The notes below the pieces were generated by a model. The model was not told the origin of the DNA. It saw nothing but the letters and a program-made list of their open reading frames with translations, and searched no databases. Below are positions 26,744-35,283 of a DNA stretch of 64,000 nt, one piece after another (position 1 is the first letter of the stretch; each line of letters starts with the position of its first letter). Source of the DNA: a bacterium BMS3Abin02 (GTDB lineage Bacteria; Actinomycetota; Acidimicrobiia; Spongiisociales; UBA4744); NCBI GenBank assembly GCA_002897675.1, contig BDSU01000018.1, positions 1 through 64,000 of the forward strand, in the 5' to 3' direction. Made by a program: the position numbers and the translations under genes.

Positions 26744-28056
26744 AGAACGTCATTGTCGTCGGCGGCGGCCTGGGAGGGCTGTTCACCGCCGTGGAACTGC
26801 GTCGCCGGGGCATGAACGTCACCGTGCTGGAGGCGGCGTCCGAGCCGGGCGGTGTCGCCCGCACCGTCATCGAGGACGGGTTCGTCCTGGAACCGGCGGC
26901 GAGTTCGGTGCTGCTCCCCAACGCCGATCTCTCCCCGATCCTCGAAACCGCCGGAGTCGAGATGGTCCCGGCGGCGGAAGCCGCAAAGACACGCTACGTC
27001 TACACGCGGGGAAAACTGATCGAGATCCCAGAATCTCCGGCGATCCTGCTCTCTCCGCTGGTTTCGTGGAAAGCGAAGCTGCGCGCCGTTCGCGAGCCGT
27101 GGATCAAGACCCCGCCGCCGGACGGCGACGAATCGATGCACGCCTTCTTCGCACGGAGGTTCGGTCCGGAACTCGGTGCCCTCGCCTCGACGCTGATGGC
27201 CCACGGCGTCTTTGCCGGAGATCCGAGCCGGCTTTCGATGCGTGGCGCATTTCCGAAGATGGTCGCACTCGAGGACGAGGCCGGCAGCATGATCAAAGGC
27301 GGCATCGCCCGGATGAGGCAGCGTCCCAAAGGGCGTCCGAGGGCGAGCGTGCACGTCGCTGCCGAAGGGATGGCCGGTGTGGCGCGGACGCTCGCGGCGC
27401 ACCTCGGGGAAACGTACCGATCCGAGTGGCCGGTCACATCGATCGAGCCGGACGATGGGGGCTGGATCGTTCGCGGTCCCGGTGAGGAACGGGCCGACGA
27501 CGTCGTCGTCGCGATACCCCCGCATGCTGCGACACGCATCCTCCCGTCGGACGTCTCCGGCATCGTTGCCGAGGGAACGACGGCACCGGTCGTCGTCGTG
27601 TGGATCGGGGGTCGGACCGCAGATCTGCCGATTCCATCGGGTTTCGGTGTGCTCGTGGGCCCGGACGCCGACGTGCACGCTCTGGGAATCCTGTTCGAGT
27701 CCCGCTACGCCCCAGGTCGGGCGCCCTCACTGCACACTCTCGCCAAAGGTATCTACGGGGGTGCCGCAGATCCGGCAGTGATGGAGCGCTCCGACGAGGA
27801 ACTCGTTGCGTTGTTCGTCGAGGAGACCGGTCGGGTGTGCGGCGTCGAGATGAAACCGTCGTGGAGCAGGGTGATCCGTCAGGAGCCGGGCATTCCGCAA
27901 TACGACGTGGGTCATGTTGCATGGCTCGACAAACTGGATACGGCGCTGTCGGGTCTGCCGGGACTCCACGTCGCCGGGTGGGGATACCGGGGGATCGGGC
28001 TGTCCGGGCTCGCGGCGGACGCCGTACGGCTCGGCGCGGTGCTGTCAAGGGAGTGA
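26740..28056 (+). CDS. hemY: protoporphyrinogen/coproporphyrinogen oxidase, HemY type
   Basis: A 438-residue flavoprotein. VIVVGGGLGGLFTAVELRRRG is the FAD-binding strand, the LEAASEPGG loop follows, and the C-terminal HVAGWGYRGIGLSGLAADA closes the FAD site. It oxidises the porphyrinogen to the porphyrin before iron insertion, reducing O2. The sequence is more divergent than the other heme enzymes, so a related phytoene-desaturase-like amine oxidase is the alternative, but operon position favours HemY. GTG start inside the hemH stop. No HemQ/ChdC gene follows. Confidence 0.88.
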   Translation: MKNVIVVGGGLGGLFTAVELRRRGMNVTVLEAASEPGGVARTVIEDGFVLEPAASSVLLPNADLSPILETAGVEMVPAAEAAKTRYVYTRGKLIEIPESPAILLSPLVSWKAKLRAVREPWIKTPPPDGDESMHAFFARRFGPELGALASTLMAHGVFAGDPSRLSMRGAFPKMVALEDEAGSMIKGGIARMRQRPKGRPRASVHVAAEGMAGVARTLAAHLGETYRSEWPVTSIEPDDGGWIVRGPGEERADDVVVAIPPHAATRILPSDVSGIVAEGTTAPVVVVWIGGRTADLPIPSGFGVLVGPDADVHALGILFESRYAPGRAPSLHTLAKGIYGGAADPAVMERSDEELVALFVEETGRVCGVEMKPSWSRVIRQEPGIPQYDVGHVAWLDKLDTALSGLPGLHVAGWGYRGIGLSGLAADAVRLGAVLSRE

Positions 28057-28184
28057 CCAGACGTTTGCTGCGAAGGTGATCGCCTTCGCCGACCCAGGTC
28101 GACGATCGGTTCATCAACCGTCGGCCCGGTGGCGGCCGGCAGGGCTGCGTGGCGGCGTTCGCGGTCGGATGCAACAATGCGTCG

Positions 28185-28898
28185 ATGGAGACAGGCGAGG
28201 AAGCATCGGGGGAGGATCGGACGGAATCGCTTCGAGATGCCGTCCCCGCATCTCGGCTGCATGTCTTGCGGACGGCCCTTGGTGGGGCATTGCAGGATCC
28301 TGTGATCGTCATCCTGATCCTCGCCGGGATCTTCGACGGACTTTCCGGTAGTCCCGTTCATGCCATTCTGCTCATCGGTGTCGGCCTGCTGCTCGCCCGG
28401 ACTTCCACCGAAGGGCCGGCGATCCAGGGTCCCGGCTCTCAGGTCGGCGATGTCGGCGGGCGAGATGGCAGATACGTGGGAGTGCGGAAGGCTCTGGCCG
28501 AACCTGCCCACGTCTCGGAGCGCAATGCCGTCGGACTGGTCGTGGTCGTCCTCTATGCGGCGATCGTCGGAGGTTTTGAGCGCTACTCGTGGCCGGCAAC
28601 GCTCGCGGTCGTCGTGCCGGGGCTTCTGGGCCTGGTGCTCGTGTGGCGGGAATCCGTCGTGCCGGGGCCGGAGCCCGCGCCGATCAGCCGTCGGGGCGCA
28701 AGGGCGTGGGGAACCGTGTTCGTCGCTCTGGGGCTGTGGGAGCTCACCAACCTGCTCCTTCAGCCTTCTCTCGAGGTCGGTTCCCATGCGCATCCGACGT
28801 TGAGTGTTCTCATGGACCCGATTCTCTCCTTGCACGTCGGTCGCTCCATCTCGTTGTTCTTGTGGTTGGCGTTCGGCTGGTACCTGGTGAGACGATGA
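28185..28898 (+). CDS. membrane protein of unknown function
   Basis: About 237 residues with roughly six hydrophobic segments grouped as pairs (near 30-60, 105-145 and 165-230), no known motif. Two starts are possible: ATG at 28185, used here, or GTG at 28149; neither has a clear ribosome site. Its stop overlaps the start of the next small membrane gene by four bases, so the two are made together and may form a complex. It begins about 130 bases after the heme operon and may be transcribed with it. Confidence 0.6.
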   Translation: METGEEASGEDRTESLRDAVPASRLHVLRTALGGALQDPVIVILILAGIFDGLSGSPVHAILLIGVGLLLARTSTEGPAIQGPGSQVGDVGGRDGRYVGVRKALAEPAHVSERNAVGLVVVVLYAAIVGGFERYSWPATLAVVVPGLLGLVLVWRESVVPGPEPAPISRRGARAWGTVFVALGLWELTNLLLQPSLEVGSHAHPTLSVLMDPILSLHVGRSISLFLWLAFGWYLVRR

Positions 28899-29095
28899 GT
28901 AGTCATGACGTCACCGTCGCGATCTATGCGCTTATCGCGCTCGTCGGTGTGGCGGTGCAGTTGATGAGCCTTCGCGAGGGGTCCGACATCCCGTCGTTGG
29001 GACAGGTGCTCACCAGGATCATGCACAGCCGGTCGGGTCGCATCGGTGTCATGGCGGGCTGGATGTGGCTCGGTTTGCACTACTTCGCTCGTTGA
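28895..29095 (+). CDS. small membrane protein (DUF6186-like)
   Basis: A 66-residue protein with one N-terminal membrane helix, a short polar middle (IPSLGQVLTRIMHSRSGR) and a closing hydrophobic stretch ending in WMWLGLHYFAR. The GWxWLGxHFFAR-like end recalls small actinobacterial proteins annotated DUF6186; this is from memory and moderate at best. ATG in the overlap with the preceding gene. A perfect palindrome begins 14 bases after its stop. Confidence 0.6.
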   Translation: MSSHDVTVAIYALIALVGVAVQLMSLREGSDIPSLGQVLTRIMHSRSGRIGVMAGWMWLGLHYFAR

Positions 29096-29109
29096 GCCCT
29101 CCTGAACTG

Positions 29110-29160
29110 CTTTCTCGTCAATGCTGGCGTCGCTATGCGACGCCAGCATTGACGAGAAAG
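29110..29160. repeat. perfect 51-bp palindromic element (copy A)
   Basis: Two 24-bp arms, perfectly complementary, flank a TAT loop. The arm contains TTTCTCGTCAATG, then a GCGTCGC tip. It lies between the convergent ends of a protein gene and tRNA-Arg. The same scaffold occurs twice at 50246-50356 with changes in the mid-stem. No T-tract follows on either strand, so simple intrinsic termination is not shown. Confidence 0.9.
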
Positions 29161-29167
29161 GAAAAAG

Positions 29168-29239
<72 letters not shown>

Positions 29240-29284
29240 GGGGCCGTCATGTTACCGTCCGCCAGGCGCGAGGACGCCGGACGC

Positions 29285-30556
29285 TCACCCCACGTCGAGT
29301 CGCAGCAGATCCGCATAGGTCTCTCGTCGCACGACGAGGCGGGCATCACCATCGCGACAGAAGACGACGGCCGGCCGGCGGACCTTGTTGTAGTTGGAAC
29401 CCATCGAGTGCCCGTACGCTCCCGTGACGGGAGTGGCGAGGATGTCGTCGACGTGCAAGTCCTCGGGAACCCACCCTTCGGCGACCAGCACGTCGCCCGA
29501 TTCACAGTGTTTGCCGACAACCCTGATCGCACGGGTGCGAGGGCTGTCGACCGCGCGAGGCAGGAAGGTCTCGTAGCCGCTGCCGTAGAGGACCGGACGC
29601 GGATTGTCGCTCATCCCACCGTCGACCGCCACGTAGGTGCGGACACCGGGGATCTCCTTCACCGTCCCGACCGTGTAGAGCGTGATCGCGGCCGTGGCCA
29701 CGATCGATCGGCCCGGCTCCGTCGACAAACGTGCGTCGACACCTTCTGACTGCAGCACCTCCTCGAGCGCCAACGCCCACTCGGTGATCGTTGGTGCGTT
29801 CTCGCCCTCGACGTACGGTATCCCGAGCCCACCACCCAGGGAGAGTTCAGGAAGCCGGTATGGCGCGGCGAGCCGCGCGACCACACGAGCAGCCTGGGCG
29901 AATGCGTCGAGGGAGAACACCTGGCTGCCGATGTGCGCATGGAGGCCGACGAGATGCATGCTCTCGGACGCGGCGGCTCGCCGAATTGCAGTGTCGGCCG
30001 TGCCCGTGGAAGCGGTGAATCCGAACTTCGTGTCGTCCCGGCCGGTCTGCACGAACTCGTGGGTATGCGCCTCGACACCCGGCGTGACGCGAATCAGCAC
30101 TTCGGGAACGGGGAGCCCTCGCCGGTGGAGCGCATCGATGCGGCCCATCTCGTCGAAGTTGTCGACGACGAGGCGTCCAACGCCCGTGCTCAAGGCCATT
30201 TCGAGCTCTTCGGGCGACTTGTTGTTGCCGTGCATGACCACGCGCCCCGCGGGTACGCCGGCAGCGAGGACGATGGTCAGTTCCCCTCCGGTGGCGACAT
30301 CGAGCCACATTCCCTCTTCGTGGGCCAAACGAGCCATCGCGGTGCACAAGAATGCCTTCGTTGCGTACGTGACACCGTCACCGAACGCAGCGACGGCTTC
30401 GCGACAACGGCTTCTGATGTGGTCCTCGTCGTAGACGAACAGCGGCGTTTCGAAGTCTCGAGCCAGATCGAGTGTGTCGCACCCGGCGATTCGAAGACGC
30501 CCGTCGACCACACCGGCGTGATCGGGAAGCAGCAAATCGGGGAGGGGACCGGGCAT
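29285..30556 (-). CDS. lysA: diaminopimelate decarboxylase
   Basis: A 423-residue PLP enzyme, last step of lysine synthesis. The PLP-lysine is in YATKAFL, the HIGSQ and GGGLGIPY motifs bind phosphate, EPGRSIVA and the CESGDVL motif supply active-site residues across the dimer. The C-terminus has the usual GAYGHSMGSNYN. In many actinobacteria lysA precedes hom on the same strand; here it is inverted and divergent, with 86 bases between the starts. No argS lies beside it. Confidence 0.95.
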   Translation of the reverse strand: MPGPLPDLLLPDHAGVVDGRLRIAGCDTLDLARDFETPLFVYDEDHIRSRCREAVAAFGDGVTYATKAFLCTAMARLAHEEGMWLDVATGGELTIVLAAGVPAGRVVMHGNNKSPEELEMALSTGVGRLVVDNFDEMGRIDALHRRGLPVPEVLIRVTPGVEAHTHEFVQTGRDDTKFGFTASTGTADTAIRRAAASESMHLVGLHAHIGSQVFSLDAFAQAARVVARLAAPYRLPELSLGGGLGIPYVEGENAPTITEWALALEEVLQSEGVDARLSTEPGRSIVATAAITLYTVGTVKEIPGVRTYVAVDGGMSDNPRPVLYGSGYETFLPRAVDSPRTRAIRVVGKHCESGDVLVAEGWVPEDLHVDDILATPVTGAYGHSMGSNYNKVRRPAVVFCRDGDARLVVRRETYADLLRLDVG

Positions 30557-30642
30557 CGTGGCGCGAGCGTACCGGAGTGTCGCGCCATTTGCCCCGATGG
30601 AGCGGAGCCTCGGTGGCTACCATCGCCGATCATGGAGCTGCA

Positions 30643-31926
30643 ATGGCCGTAGGGATCGGCATTCTCGGAGGTGGGATCGTGGGAGGCGCGCTGCTGCAGC
30701 GTCTCATCGAGGATCGTGACGCGCTGACCGCCCGCACGGGACTCGAACTCCAGGTCCGCAGAGTGGCGATCCGCTCACCGGAAAAGACGCGTGTGTTCCC
30801 GATCCCCGACGCTCTCATCACGACGAGCCCCCGGGTGGTGATCGACGATCCGGAGGTGCAACTCGTCGTCGAGGTGATGGGCGGTTTGGAGCCGGCCGGC
30901 GAACTCGTTCTCGCCGCACTCCGGGCCGGCAAGCCCGTCGTCACGGCCAACAAGGAACTGGTCGCCGCAAGGGGTGTGGAGCTGCTGGAGGAAGCGGCGC
31001 GTGCCGGCGTGTCGCTGCTCTTCGAGGCGTCGGTCGGTGGGGGCATCCCGATCATCCGCCCGCTCACCGAGACGCTTGCCGGTGAGTCGCTGACGCGTGT
31101 GATGGGAATCGTCAACGGGACGACGAACTATCTGCTGACGCGCATGACCGAAGATGGTGCTTCGTTCGAAGAGGCGCTGGAAGAGGCACAAGCCCGAGGC
31201 TTTGCAGAGTCCGATCCGACCGCGGACATCTCGGGAGCCGATGCGGTGGCGAAGGCTGCGATCCTTGCGAGCCTTGCCTTCGGGACCGTCGTGAGCACCG
31301 ATCAGGTGTACCGGGAGGGAATCGAGAACGTGCAGATAGCGGACGTCGGCTTCGCGGCCGATCTCGGCTACGTCCTGAAACTCCTCGCCATCGCCGACAA
31401 GGACGAGGACGGCATCACGGTTCGGGTCCATCCGACGCTCGTTCCCAGAGCTCATCCGCTGGCGTCGGTCAGGGGTGTCGCCAACGCCGTGTTCGTGGAA
31501 GGTCCGGAGGTGGGCGAGTTGCTGTTCTCCGGTCCCGGTGCGGGAGGCGGCCCGACGGCGACGGCCGTGCTCGGCGACATCATCGACGCAGCTCGCGAGC
31601 TTCTCGCAGGGCCGCGAGCCACCCCTCGTGTCCGTTTCGGCCCTGGACACGTCCGTCCTTTCGAGGAGGCGACGACCAAGTGGTACATCCGCCTCCACGT
31701 TCTCGACGCCCCCGGCGTGCTTGCCAACATTGCAGGAGCGTTCGGGAAGGCGGACGTCAGCATCAAGTCGGTCTGGCAGGAAGGGCGTGGCGACGAGGCG
31801 ACACTGCTGCTGATCACTCACGATGCCCGCGAGGCACACTTGCGCGCCGCAGTCGCGTCGCTGGAAGACCTCGACGAGGTTCGGGAGGTGGCCGCATCGA
31901 TACGGGTGCAGAGCGACGAACCATGA
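30643..31926 (+). CDS. hom: homoserine dehydrogenase
   Basis: A 427-residue enzyme reducing aspartate semialdehyde to homoserine. NAD(P) loop ILGGGIVGGALLQRL at the start, TANKELVAARG, the SVGGGIPIIRPL and GIVNGTTNYLLTRM catalytic blocks, and FAESDPTADISGADA with substrate-binding Asp and Lys. The last 80 residues are an ACT domain (YIRLHVLDAPGVLANIAGAF), usually the site of threonine feedback. Its stop overlaps the thrC ATG by four bases. Confidence 0.95.
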   Translation: MAVGIGILGGGIVGGALLQRLIEDRDALTARTGLELQVRRVAIRSPEKTRVFPIPDALITTSPRVVIDDPEVQLVVEVMGGLEPAGELVLAALRAGKPVVTANKELVAARGVELLEEAARAGVSLLFEASVGGGIPIIRPLTETLAGESLTRVMGIVNGTTNYLLTRMTEDGASFEEALEEAQARGFAESDPTADISGADAVAKAAILASLAFGTVVSTDQVYREGIENVQIADVGFAADLGYVLKLLAIADKDEDGITVRVHPTLVPRAHPLASVRGVANAVFVEGPEVGELLFSGPGAGGGPTATAVLGDIIDAARELLAGPRATPRVRFGPGHVRPFEEATTKWYIRLHVLDAPGVLANIAGAFGKADVSIKSVWQEGRGDEATLLLITHDAREAHLRAAVASLEDLDEVREVAASIRVQSDEP

Positions 31927-33275
31927 GGTATGTGTCGACCCGCGGTGGGGTCGTCGAGGCATCCTTCGAAGACGTGCTGCTCAGCGGGCTTGCAGCCGAC
32001 GGCGGCCTTTTCGTTCCGGAGACGTGGCCGGAACTCGACGCTACGGATCTTCGCGACCTCGGTCGGCTTTCCTATCCGGACCTCGTGGCCGCGGTCGCTG
32101 CGATGTTCGGTGCAGGGGAGCCGGGCGAGCTGTCGGCGCTTGCCGGCGCTGCGTACGCAGGGTTCGATCGCCTCGTGCCGATCACCGAACTTGGTGACGA
32201 ACGGTACCTGCTCGAGCTGTTCTGGGGACCCACCTTTGCGTTCAAGGACTACGCCCTCCAGTGGCTCGGACGGCTCCTCGATCGGGCGCTCGAGACGCGA
32301 GGTGAGCACTATGTGGTGCTCGGGGCAACGTCCGGTGACACGGGCTCTGCTGCGATCGCGGCCGTGGCAGGCCGTCCCGCGCTCGACGTCGTCATTCTCC
32401 ATCCCCGTGGGAGAGTCTCCGACGTGCAGCGACGACAGATGACGACGGTCGCCGCCGAGAACGTGCACAACGTCGCGATCGGTGGGACGTTCGACGATTG
32501 TCAGCGCATCGTCAAAGAGCTGCTCATCAGGTTGGACGGTCCCGTCTCGTCGGTGAACTCGATCAACTGGGCGCGGGTGATGGGCCAGATCCCGTACTAC
32601 CTGTGGGCGGTGAACGCCGTCGATGCCGACGAGGTCGACGTCGCCGTACCGACCGGGAACTTCGGCAACGTCTACTCCGCCTGGGTCGCGAAGCGGATGG
32701 GGGTTCCGATTCGCAGATTGATCGTCGGGACGAATGTGAACCGCAGCGTCGTACGCTTTGTCGACGACGGATCCATCGTCCCGAGTGAGGTGATTCCGAC
32801 GGTCGCCCCCGCAATGGACATTCAGATCCCGTCGAATCTCGAGCGTCTGGTCTACGAGCTCCTCGGCCGTGACGGATCTCGCGTCGCCGATGCGATGGCC
32901 GGCGCGGGAATCCCCGGTCTCGGTCACACACCCTTCGAAGGGCACTGGTTCACCGACGACCAGATCGTGGATGTCATCGGTTCGGTCTTTCGCAGGTGGG
33001 GCAGACAGATCGACCCCCACACCGCCGTTGCCGTCGCCGCCTCGGACGCAGAGGTTCGCGATGTTCCGGTCATCGTGGTGGGTACCGCCCACCCGGCGAA
33101 GTTCCCGGAGGTTGTCGAAGCGGCGATCGGGAGAAGGCCGGACACGCCGTCCCGGATCGCCGACCTTGCCGACCGCGACGAGCACTTTGTGGTCCTTCCT
33201 GCGAGCTCGCGGGCCGTGGAGGAATTCATCGGGGGCTTCTGTACTTGGAAGATCGGCGAATCCACCGTAGAATGA
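31923..33275 (+). CDS. thrC: threonine synthase
   Basis: A 450-residue PLP enzyme of the long class (yeast/E. coli type): MRYVSTRGG at the N-terminus, GPTFAFKDYALQWLG with the PLP lysine, LGATSGDTGSAA, NSINWARVMGQIPYY and VPTGNFGN. Mycobacteria use the shorter class at this locus, so the long form is notable. It converts homoserine phosphate to threonine. Homoserine kinase (thrB), expected next in actinobacterial order, is absent; rho follows instead. Confidence 0.93.
   Translation: MRYVSTRGGVVEASFEDVLLSGLAADGGLFVPETWPELDATDLRDLGRLSYPDLVAAVAAMFGAGEPGELSALAGAAYAGFDRLVPITELGDERYLLELFWGPTFAFKDYALQWLGRLLDRALETRGEHYVVLGATSGDTGSAAIAAVAGRPALDVVILHPRGRVSDVQRRQMTTVAAENVHNVAIGGTFDDCQRIVKELLIRLDGPVSSVNSINWARVMGQIPYYLWAVNAVDADEVDVAVPTGNFGNVYSAWVAKRMGVPIRRLIVGTNVNRSVVRFVDDGSIVPSEVIPTVAPAMDIQIPSNLERLVYELLGRDGSRVADAMAGAGIPGLGHTPFEGHWFTDDQIVDVIGSVFRRWGRQIDPHTAVAVAASDAEVRDVPVIVVGTAHPAKFPEVVEAAIGRRPDTPSRIADLADRDEHFVVLPASSRAVEEFIGGFCTWKIGESTVE
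33245..33273 (+). promoter_or_regulatory. predicted rho promoter overlapping thrC stop
   Basis: TTGGAA (33245-33250) and TAGAAT (33268-33273) are separated by exactly 17 bases, a good sigma-70-type promoter. The -10 box touches the thrC stop codon. It would give rho a leader of about 140 bases, which fits the family habit of autoregulated rho mRNAs with long leaders. The leader holds GC-rich hairpin-forming stretches but no gene. Confidence 0.5.
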
Positions 33276-33418
33276 CTTCATACCCCCTGCGCATCGATCG
33301 TTGATCGCGTCGGGTTCCCAAGCCTCCGATGATGTTCCTTCGTGCCTTGAGAGGCGGGAGACATCGAGAGAGCATGTCGCCGAGCCTCCAGTGACGGCTT
33401 CCCGACTGAAAGGATGAC

Positions 33419-35014
33419 ATGACCACCAGAGCGGAACTCCAGGAGAAATCCGTGAAGGACCTCCGTACCATCGCCGCCGCGGTGGGTATCGAGACCGATG
33501 GTCTACAGAAAGCCAAACTCATCGATCGCATTCTGAATGCCGACGGGGTCGCGGTGAGTACCGAACCGGCTCCCATCGACCTTCCTGCGGCGATGCCTGT
33601 CGAAGCGCCCGAGCCGGTCGGCGACGGTGAGCCCGCGGCCACAGTCGAAGGTGAATCGACCAATGATGAGGCCGGCCGTGGCCAGGACTCGACCCCCGGC
33701 GGTGACGAATCGCGTCGCTCCGACGACGGTGGTTCCCAGCGTGAGCAGCATCAGGGCGACACGCAGCGCCAGGGCGACACGCAGCGCCAGGGCGACGAGC
33801 AGCGCCAGGGCGACGAGCAGCGCCAGGGCGACGAGCAGCGCAACAGGCGGCGGCGTCGCCGCTCGTCCGGCGGCGGCCAGCCCCAGGTGCCCGAAGGGGA
33901 ACTCGAACAGCGTGAGGGCATCCTCGACATTCTTCCCGAGGGATACGGGTTCCTCAGAGTCACGGGCTACCTTCCCGGCGACTTGGACGTCTACGTCTCC
34001 GCCAGCCAGATCCGCAAGTTCGGACTGCGCAAAGGCGACCAGGTGAGCGGACCGATCCGTCCACCCCGATCACAGGAGAAGTTCCCCGCATTGACGCGGA
34101 TCCTCGGCGTGAACGGGATGACGGCCGAGGAAGCCCGGCAACGGCCGAAGTTCTCCAAGCTCACACCTTTGTTCCCGGACATCAGACTTCGACTCGAAGT
34201 GGAAAGTATGCCGAACCACAGCCTGGCGCGAATCATCGACCTGATCGCTCCGATAGGCAAAGGACAGCGAGGGATGATCGTGTCCCCGTCGAAGGCCGGC
34301 AAGACCACCGTGTTGAAGGAGATCGCGCACTCGATCGCGGTCAACAACCCCGAGTGCCACGTGATGGTCGTGCTCGTCGACGAACGGCCCGAAGAGGTCA
34401 CCGATATGCAGCGTTCCGTCAAGGGTGAAGTCGTGTATTCGACATTCGACCGTCCGGCCGAGGAACACACCCAGGTCTCCGACCTCGCGCTGGAACGGGC
34501 GAAGCGGCTCGTGGAGATGGGGACCGACGTGGTCATCCTCCTCGACTCGATCACCCGACTGGCCCGAGCCCACAACCTCGCCACACCGGCGAGCGGGCGG
34601 ATCCTCTCCGGTGGCGTGGACTCGACGGCTCTGTATCCACCGAAGCGGTTCTTCGGAGCCGCCCGCAACATCGAAGAGGGCGGCAGCCTGACGATCATGG
34701 CCACCGCACTCGTCGAAACGGGTTCTCGCATGGACGAGGTGATCTTCGAAGAGTTCAAAGGCACCGGCAACATGGAGCTTCGGCTCGATCGCGGCCTCGC
34801 GGATCGCCGGATCTATCCTGCCGTCGACATCTCGCAGTCGGGAACACGCAAAGAGGAGTTGTTGTTCGACCGACAGGAGCTTCTGCAGGTGTGGAAGCTG
34901 CGCAGGGTGCTGCTGGCGCTCGAGCCGGGAGCGGCACTCGAGTTGTTGATCGACCGATTGAAGACTACGAAGTCCAACACAGATTTCCTGGCCGAGGTGG
35001 CCAGGTCTACCTAA
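33419..35014 (+). CDS. rho: transcription termination factor Rho
   Basis: A 531-residue hexameric RNA helicase. Residues 1-42 form the N-terminal helical (SAP-like) domain; 43-160 are a long polar insertion rich in Gly, Asp, Gln and Arg, as in actinobacterial Rho; the cold-shock RNA-binding domain follows ([11 protein letters not shown]). The motor has Walker [38 protein letters not shown] and the Q/R-loop region near [22 protein letters not shown]. Five 6-residue repeats sit in the insertion. rpmE follows after 11 bases. Confidence 0.96.
   Translation: MTTRAELQEKSVKDLRTIAAAVGIETDGLQKAKLIDRILNADGVAVSTEPAPIDLPAAMPVEAPEPVGDGEPAATVEGESTNDEAGRGQDSTPGGDESRRSDDGGSQREQHQGDTQRQGDTQRQGDEQRQGDEQRQGDEQRNRRRRRRSSGGGQPQVPEGELEQREGILDILPEGYGFLRVTGYLPGDLDVYVSASQIRKFGLRKGDQVSGPIRPPRSQEKFPALTRILGVNGMTAEEARQRPKFSKLTPLFPDIRLRLEVESMPNHSLARIIDLIAPIGKGQRGMIVSPSKAGKTTVLKEIAHSIAVNNPECHVMVVLVDERPEEVTDMQRSVKGEVVYSTFDRPAEEHTQVSDLALERAKRLVEMGTDVVILLDSITRLARAHNLATPASGRILSGGVDSTALYPPKRFFGAARNIEEGGSLTIMATALVETGSRMDEVIFEEFKGTGNMELRLDRGLADRRIYPAVDISQSGTRKEELLFDRQELLQVWKLRRVLLALEPGAALELLIDRLKTTKSNTDFLAEVARST
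33752..33841 (+). repeat. five 18-bp tandem units within rho
   Basis: Five back-to-back 18-base units starting CAGGGCGAC and ending CAGCGC, coding QGDTQR twice then QGDEQR three times. They differ only at the ACG/GAG codon, so the array is young or kept homogeneous. It enlarges the disordered region before the RNA-binding domain and is a likely slippage hot spot. Confidence 0.95.
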
Positions 35015-35025
35015 GAGGAGACGTT

Positions 35026-35262
35026 GTGAAGGCAGGTATCCATCCCAAGTACGTGGAGGCGACGGTGACGTGTTCGTGTGGGAACACGTTCAAGACCCGT
35101 TCCACGAAGCCGGAGCTGCACGTCGACCTCTGCAACGAGTGCCATCCGTTCTTCACGGGGCGCCAGAAGCTCGTGGATACGGGCGGCAGGGTGGAGCGTT
35201 TCCAGAAACGCTACGGCCGCAAGAGCTTCACGCACACCGACGAGGAAACATCAGACCAGTAG
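35026..35262 (+). CDS. rpmE: 50S ribosomal protein L31 (zinc form)
   Basis: A 78-residue L31 with MKAGIHPKY at the start and all four zinc cysteines (16, 18, 36, 39 in TCSCGN and LCNECHPFF), so it is the C+ type. GTG start with AAGAGGAG in front. The rho-rpmE-prfA-prmC order is typical of actinobacteria and firmicutes. The C-terminal tail is rich in acidic residues. DUF1385 follows after 21 bases. Confidence 0.96.
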   Translation: MKAGIHPKYVEATVTCSCGNTFKTRSTKPELHVDLCNECHPFFTGRQKLVDTGGRVERFQKRYGRKSFTHTDEETSDQ

Positions 35263-35283
35263 GTCCATCCCGGAGGTGAACAA

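Noticed and set aside
29110-29160. Intrinsic terminator of tRNA-Arg
   Set aside because: The stem is far longer than a terminator, no T-tract follows it on the minus strand, and a CTTTTT run lies nearer the tRNA.
33752-33841. Possible CRISPR-like or mobile repeat
   Set aside because: Direct 18-base units with no spacers, in frame inside rho; a coding minisatellite.
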